Source: Gemmiger sp. (lineage in GTDB: Bacteria > Bacillota > Clostridia > Oscillospirales > Ruminococcaceae). Taken from it: 42,860 bases of DNA. Positions 38,593-42,860 of this stretch are shown in pieces; positions within the stretch are counted from its first letter, which is position 1; every line of letters starts with the position of its first letter. A model generated the notes under the pieces. The model did not search any database. It was not told the origin of the DNA and saw only the letters and a list, made by a program, of their open reading frames with translations. The stretch is taken from the NCBI GenBank assembly GCA_028710135.1, contig JAQUSS010000008.1, positions 1 to 42,860 on the forward strand, given 5' to 3'. The translations under genes were made by a program, and so were the position numbers.

Positions 38593-39987
38593 ATGCAGAT
38601 ATTCAACACCATGTCCCGCCAAAAGGAAGAATTTATCCCCCTTACCCCCGGCGAGTACCGCATTTATGTTTGCGGCCCCACCGTATACAACTACATCCAC
38701 ATCGGCAATGCCCGCCCCATGGTGGTGTTTGATACCCTGCGCCGCTACCTGGAATACCGGGGCAACAAGGTTCTTTACGTATCGAACATTACCGATATTG
38801 ACGATAAGCTGATTAAAAAGGCCCAGGAGGAGGGTACCTCCATGCAGGAGGTTGCCCGCCGGTTTGAGGGCGAATACCAAAAGGATGCCGAGGGCTTAAA
38901 CGTTAAAAAGCCCACGGTGCAGCCCCGCGCCACCGAGCATATTGAAGAAATTTTGGGCCTGGTGGCGGATCTTATCAAAACGGGCCACGCCTACCAGGCC
39001 GCCAACGGGGATGTGTATTTCCGCGTGAAATCGGACCCCGGGTATGGCAAGCTCAGCCACCTCAATTTGGACGATTTGGAAAGCGGCAACCGCGCCCTGC
39101 GCAGCCAGTTGGCCGATAACCTGAAAGAGGACCCCGCCGATTTTGCAGTCTGGAAGGCCGCCAAGCCGGGGGAACCCGCGTGGGAAAGCCCCTACGGCAT
39201 GGGCCGCCCGGGCTGGCATATTGAGTGCAGCGCCATGTCGCGCAAGCATTTGGGCAACACCATTGACCTGCACGCCGGTGGGCAGGACCTCGTTTTCCCC
39301 CACCATGAAAACGAGATTGCCCAAAGCGAGTGCGCCAACGGCTGCACCTTCAGCCGCTATTGGATGCACAACGGCTTTTTGAACATTGATAACCAAAAGA
39401 TGAGCAAAAGCCTGAACAACTTTTTCACCGTGCGGGAGATTGCCGAACAGTATGGCTACGAGCCGATTCGCTACTTTATGCTGACGGCGGGCTACCGTAT
39501 GCCCCTAAACTACACCATTGCGCTGATTGAAAGCTGCAAAAACTCGCTGGAGCGGCTGTATACCTGCCGCGAAAACCTGGATTTTGCCCTTGCCCACCCC
39601 CATGGCACCGATGCTACCCTGGCCGAAAAGGCAGGGCAGGCCCGCGAAAAATTTGTTGCCGCCATGGAGGATGATTTGAACACCCCCGATGCCCTTGCCG
39701 CCATTTTCGATTTGGTGAAGGACATCAATACCCTATCGGACGGGGCAGATGCACCCTCTCTCCAGGCGGCTGCCGATACCTTTGACGAGCTGGCCGGGGT
39801 GCTGGGGCTGCTGTACAATCGCAAAACGGATGCTGTTCCGCCCGAGATTACCGCCCTGGTGGAGGCCCGCGCCGCCGCCAAAAAGGCAAAAAACTGGGCG
39901 GAGGCCGATGCCCTGCGCGCCCGCCTGGCCGATGCCGGCTGGAGCGTGATGGATACCGCCCAAGGCCCCCAGCTAACCAAATTATAA
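38593..39987 (+). CDS. cysS: Cysteinyl-tRNA synthetase
   Basis: 464 residues, normal length. Class I features: VCGPTVYNYIHIGNARP with zinc ligand C27 and the HIGH-type HIGN at 36-39, the KMSKS loop at 269-273 (KMSKSLNN), GWHIECSAM and LHAGGQDLVFPHHENEIAQSE. It charges tRNA-Cys in the cytosol. AAAAGGGAG lies before the ATG. It has its own promoter and a terminator after it, so it is monocistronic. A short leader without T-box distinguishes it from many Firmicutes tRNA-synthetase genes. Confidence 0.97.
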   Translation: MQIFNTMSRQKEEFIPLTPGEYRIYVCGPTVYNYIHIGNARPMVVFDTLRRYLEYRGNKVLYVSNITDIDDKLIKKAQEEGTSMQEVARRFEGEYQKDAEGLNVKKPTVQPRATEHIEEILGLVADLIKTGHAYQAANGDVYFRVKSDPGYGKLSHLNLDDLESGNRALRSQLADNLKEDPADFAVWKAAKPGEPAWESPYGMGRPGWHIECSAMSRKHLGNTIDLHAGGQDLVFPHHENEIAQSECANGCTFSRYWMHNGFLNIDNQKMSKSLNNFFTVREIAEQYGYEPIRYFMLTAGYRMPLNYTIALIESCKNSLERLYTCRENLDFALAHPHGTDATLAEKAGQAREKFVAAMEDDLNTPDALAAIFDLVKDINTLSDGADAPSLQAAADTFDELAGVLGLLYNRKTDAVPPEITALVEARAAAKKAKNWAEADALRARLADAGWSVMDTAQGPQLTKL

Positions 39988-39995
39988 AGCAACGG

Positions 39996-40020
39996 GGGAA
40001 TGGCCACGGCCATTCCCTTT
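39996..40020 (+). terminator. Intrinsic terminator after cysS
   Basis: Perfect 10-bp stem GGGAATGGCC (39996-40005)/GGCCATTCCC (40008-40017) with a 2-nt AC centre, so a 4-nt or larger loop forms after fraying. TTT follows. Confidence 0.8.
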
Positions 40021-40108
40021 CTGCGTTATGGCATGGCCACCGCGCACCGCCTTTTTGGCGGGCGGCAAGGATACAACCGTTTGATAAACACGGCAGGAGG
40101 AATTGCCC

Positions 40109-42860
40109 TTGAACAATACGCTGGAGCAGCACCCGCTGGCGGTGCTGAAGGATAAACGCCTGCAACGCATCTTGTTGGCGGCGCTGCTGGCGCGCCTGGT
40201 GCTGGCCTATGTGACCGAGGGCTACGCCTACGATATGAGCTGCTTTGTGGCCTGGGGCGAAAAGCTGCTGAACGAGGGGGCCGCCGCCTTTTATTCGGAC
40301 GGCTATTTTGCCGATTACCCCCCCGGCTATATTTTGGTGCTGGGGCTTGTGGCCTTTTTGCGCAAAATTTTTTCCATCCCCTACGAGGCCCCCGCCACCT
40401 ACCTGTTGCTGGCGGTTGTGCCCACCCTGTGCGATTGTGCCACCACGGCCCTTGTGTGGTTTTTGGGGCAGCGGTACATTAAAAACGAGGGGGCCGTGTG
40501 GCGGCTGACGGTGTTCACAGCCTTTTGCCCGGTGCTGCTTTACGATACCGCCATCTGGAAGCAGATTGACGGGGCCTTCTCGCTGCCCATTCTGCTTTGC
40601 TTTTGGCTGCTCGAAGAAAAACGCTACCTGCCGGCCTGCGTTTGCTATGGCATTGCGCTGGCCATCAAGCCGCAGGCGCTTTTGGCGGGGCCGGTGCTGG
40701 CCCTCTGCTTTGTGGCCGCCGTGGCCGATGCCGCCACCCCCACCCAGCGCCTGCGGGCCGTGGGCCGGGCCTTTGGCGGCGCGGGGCTGGCCTTGGCCCC
40801 GGTGTTGGTGGCAGGGCTGCCATTTTACGGCTTTAAAAATTTGATCCCGGCCCTGGTGGAAAAATACATTGCCACCACCAGCGGCTACCTGTATGCCACC
40901 ATCAACGCCTTCAACTGGCTGGCGCTGCTGGGCGGCAACTGGAAAGGGCAGGACGAACTGGTGTTTGGCCCCGTAAGCTGGAAGATGCTGGGGATGCTGA
41001 ACCTGTTGCTCCTCACCGCCGCGCTGGTGGCGCTGGGGGTGCTTTCCTGGCGGAAAAAGCGGTTTTCGCCCTTACTGCTGGCGGCCTTCTATATTTTGGG
41101 GGTATACACCTTCGCCCACTGTATGCACGAGCGGTACATGGTGTTTGGCGCACTGCTGGTGCTGCTGGCGGCCGCCCGCTGGAACGATAAGCGGTTGCTG
41201 GGGGCAGGGTTTGGCTTTAGCGTAACCGGCCTTGTGAACCTGGCGGCGGTGTACAGCCTGGTGGGGGGCGAGGATGAATGGCTGACCAGCGCCACCAGCG
41301 CCAGCTTTGCACGGGTCATCGGCCTGGCCGAAACCCTTTGCTTTTGCCTGTTGGCCTGGGCCTTGTGGGATATTGTAGCCCACGGGCGGGTGGTGCCGCT
41401 GGCGGCGGGCGAATGCCAACCGGCAGGCGCGCCGGGCCAAACAGCAGGTGGGCCCCAACCGGTGGCCCTGCCCCCGCTGGGCAAAAAAAAGCGCAAGCTG
41501 CGCGCCGAAAATGCCCTGCCCACCCAGCCCCCCAGCGTGGAGGGGCAGCCGGTGTGGCACCGGCGGGAAAAACTGGCCCTGCTGGGCCTTACGGCGGCCA
41601 CCGCCCTTCTCAGCTTTTTCTACCTAGGGGATTTTAGCGCCCCCCACACCACATTGGATGCGGCGGACACCACCCTGGCCGAGCCGTTTGCCCTGGCAGG
41701 GGATACCGTGCCCGCCAGCCTGTGGGTCTACCCGGGTGCGCCCGAAGGGCACGAGAGCGGCAGCCTGACCATTACCGATGATGCAACCGGCGCGGTGGTT
41801 GCCACCCTAACGCTCGATTACAGCAATGTGTTTTGCTGGACAAGAACCGATTTTACCCCGGCCAGCCTTGGCGGGGCGGGGCAGTACACCGCCACCGTAA
41901 CCGGGGGGCGCGTGGTGGAATTATCCCTGCGGGATGCGGCGGGGCAGCCGGTGGCGGTGCGCGGCGGTGGGGCGCTGCTGGATGAGCAAGCCTTGGTTCC
42001 CGCCACCTTCAGTCAGCTAAACAGTATGTATTTTGATGAAATTTACCATGGCCGCACCGGGTACGAGATGCTGCATAAGCTGACGGTGTTTGAAACAACC
42101 CACCCCCCTTTGGGCAAAGATTTTATCCTGCTGGGCATTGCCATTTTTGGCATGACGGGCTTTGGCTGGCGGTTTGCCGGTACCCTGTTTGGGGTGCTGC
42201 TGGTGCCGCTGCTCTACCTGTTTGTGCGCCGCCTTACCCGCAAGCCTTGGGTGGCTGGGGTGGCCGGGGTGCTGTTGGCGCTGGATTTTATGCGTTTTAC
42301 CCAAAGCCGCATTGCCACCATTGATACCTGCTCCACCTTTTTTATCCTGCTGGGCGGGTATTGCCTGCTGTGGTATGCCCAAACGGCGCTGCGCAAGGGG
42401 ATCGACCATGCCCTTTTGCCCATGGCGCTGGGCGGGGTGGCCTTTGGGCTGGGGGCAGCCTCCAAATGGACGGGGCTATACGCGGGCGCCGGGCTTGCCA
42501 TCCTCTATTTTGGGGTGCTGTATGCCCGCTGGCGGCAAAAAAAGCCGGGCTTTATGCGGGAGCTGCGCACCGCCCTTTTGGGGGGCGTGCTGTTTTACGT
42601 GGCGGTGCCCTTCGTGATTTACCTGGCCGCCTACCTGCCCTACTACTGGCGCGACCCTAGCTTTGGCCTTAAGCAGTGGTGGGATTGCCAGGTGTATATG
42701 TTTGATTACCACGCTACCCTAAACGCCACTCACCCGTTTGAAAGCTACTGGTATACCTGGGCGCTGCTGCTACGCCCGGTGTGGTATTATATGAACGGCA
42801 ACCTGGCGGCCGGTAGCTATGCCAGCATTGCCGGCATGGGCGGGCCGGTTGTCTGGCTGG
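40109..42860 (+). CDS. Double GT-C glycosyltransferase (mannosyltransferase-like + PMT/GT39-like), 3' end outside window
   Basis: One uninterrupted frame of at least 917 codons. It begins with TTG at 40109 behind an ideal AGGAGG (40095-40100) and runs off the window. The first GT-C-like half (1-430) has many spans and the outer-loop pattern YDMSCFVAWG with D42, then DYPPGY (69-74). A Pro-rich and basic linker with KKKRK (about 440-485) follows, then a span, an outer beta-like domain (about 510-635) and a PMT/GT39-like half with MYFDEIYHGR (D643-E644) and THPPLGK (664-670). The latter two motifs are diagnostic of protein O-mannosyltransferase-type enzymes. Both halves would use polyprenyl-phosphate sugars outside the cell. 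The acceptor is unknown. Confidence 0.87.
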   Translation, partial: MNNTLEQHPLAVLKDKRLQRILLAALLARLVLAYVTEGYAYDMSCFVAWGEKLLNEGAAAFYSDGYFADYPPGYILVLGLVAFLRKIFSIPYEAPATYLLLAVVPTLCDCATTALVWFLGQRYIKNEGAVWRLTVFTAFCPVLLYDTAIWKQIDGAFSLPILLCFWLLEEKRYLPACVCYGIALAIKPQALLAGPVLALCFVAAVADAATPTQRLRAVGRAFGGAGLALAPVLVAGLPFYGFKNLIPALVEKYIATTSGYLYATINAFNWLALLGGNWKGQDELVFGPVSWKMLGMLNLLLLTAALVALGVLSWRKKRFSPLLLAAFYILGVYTFAHCMHERYMVFGALLVLLAAARWNDKRLLGAGFGFSVTGLVNLAAVYSLVGGEDEWLTSATSASFARVIGLAETLCFCLLAWALWDIVAHGRVVPLAAGECQPAGAPGQTAGGPQPVALPPLGKKKRKLRAENALPTQPPSVEGQPVWHRREKLALLGLTAATALLSFFYLGDFSAPHTTLDAADTTLAEPFALAGDTVPASLWVYPGAPEGHESGSLTITDDATGAVVATLTLDYSNVFCWTRTDFTPASLGGAGQYTATVTGGRVVELSLRDAAGQPVAVRGGGALLDEQALVPATFSQLNSMYFDEIYHGRTGYEMLHKLTVFETTHPPLGKDFILLGIAIFGMTGFGWRFAGTLFGVLLVPLLYLFVRRLTRKPWVAGVAGVLLALDFMRFTQSRIATIDTCSTFFILLGGYCLLWYAQTALRKGIDHALLPMALGGVAFGLGAASKWTGLYAGAGLAILYFGVLYARWRQKKPGFMRELRTALLGGVLFYVAVPFVIYLAAYLPYYWRDPSFGLKQWWDCQVYMFDYHATLNATHPFESYWYTWALLLRPVWYYMNGNLAAGSYASIAGMGGPVVWL

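Noticed and set aside
1-42860. CRISPR array, tRNA/rRNA genes, insertion sequence or prophage
   Set aside because: No regularly spaced repeats, no cloverleaf or rRNA signature, and no transposase, integrase or phage structural gene was seen; the three dispersed repeats are too few and too structured to be a CRISPR.

Overview
The window looks like a chromosomal segment of a GC-rich, low-oxygen gut Firmicute of the Oscillospiraceae type (Gemmiger / Subdoligranulum / Faecalibacterium-like). That placement is inferred from gene content, not computed: an IspH-ribosomal S1 fusion, a two-gene SUF system (sufC-sufB), a GGGtGRT protein paired with a NifU-like scaffold, a tRNA-Asn T-box before asnB, a THF riboswitch before folT, and Gram-positive Shine-Dalgarno sites and sigma-A-type promoters. 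No rRNA, tRNA, CRISPR array, transposase or phage gene is visible. Almost all genes are on the + strand; only sufC-sufB and one DUF gene lie on the - strand.

Layout. 1-735: the C-terminus of a truncated surface or membrane protein, a perfect 18-bp hairpin and two copies of a double-hairpin repeat. 734-2561 (-): sufC-sufB with its promoter. 2601-5167: promoter, Asn T-box, asnB and a GNAT acetyltransferase. 5223-7123: NifU-like scaffold plus GGGtGRT protein. 7173-11310: a polar amino-acid ABC transporter (ATPase, lipoprotein, two permeases) with a leader attenuator, followed by a translationally coupled cytidylate-kinase-like gene. 11408-12843: THF riboswitch, folT and an HD-domain protein. 12876-13215: terminator, promoter and a third, inverted copy of the repeat. 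13258-19961: a six-gene cluster (SDR, TIM-barrel isomerase, GT2, FAD oxidoreductase, GT2 with membrane anchor, GT-C-like membrane protein) that looks like a surface glycan or glycolipid pathway. 19864-24514: HI0933-type flavoprotein, cmk, plsC and the ispH-S1 fusion. 24644-25943: GtrA-like protein, a 53-residue CxxC membrane microprotein and deoC. 26175-28711: a probable DUF6323-DUF6179 fusion, divergent from a ZIP metal transporter. 28695-32427: lipoprotein, response regulator and histidine kinase. 32564-38403: DUF1385 protein, prmC, recA, recX, rimO and pgsA. 38425-39987: cysS. 40109 to the end: a very large double GT-C glycosyltransferase, cut by the window edge.

How the parts fit. Three themes recur. 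First, Fe-S biology: SufCB and a NifU-like scaffold sit near Fe-S clients (IspH, RimO). Second, polyprenyl-phosphate glycosylation: a GtrB-like GT2, a GtrA-like membrane protein and GT-C-type enzymes are all present, though not in one operon. Third, RNA-level control: a T-box, a THF riboswitch, and possible terminator-type leaders before the ABC transporter and the ZIP gene. The best candidates for undescribed biology are the 13.3-20.0 kb glycan cluster, the NifU-like/GGGtGRT pair, the DUF fusion, the internal start site in ispH-S1 and the 53-aa CxxC microprotein.
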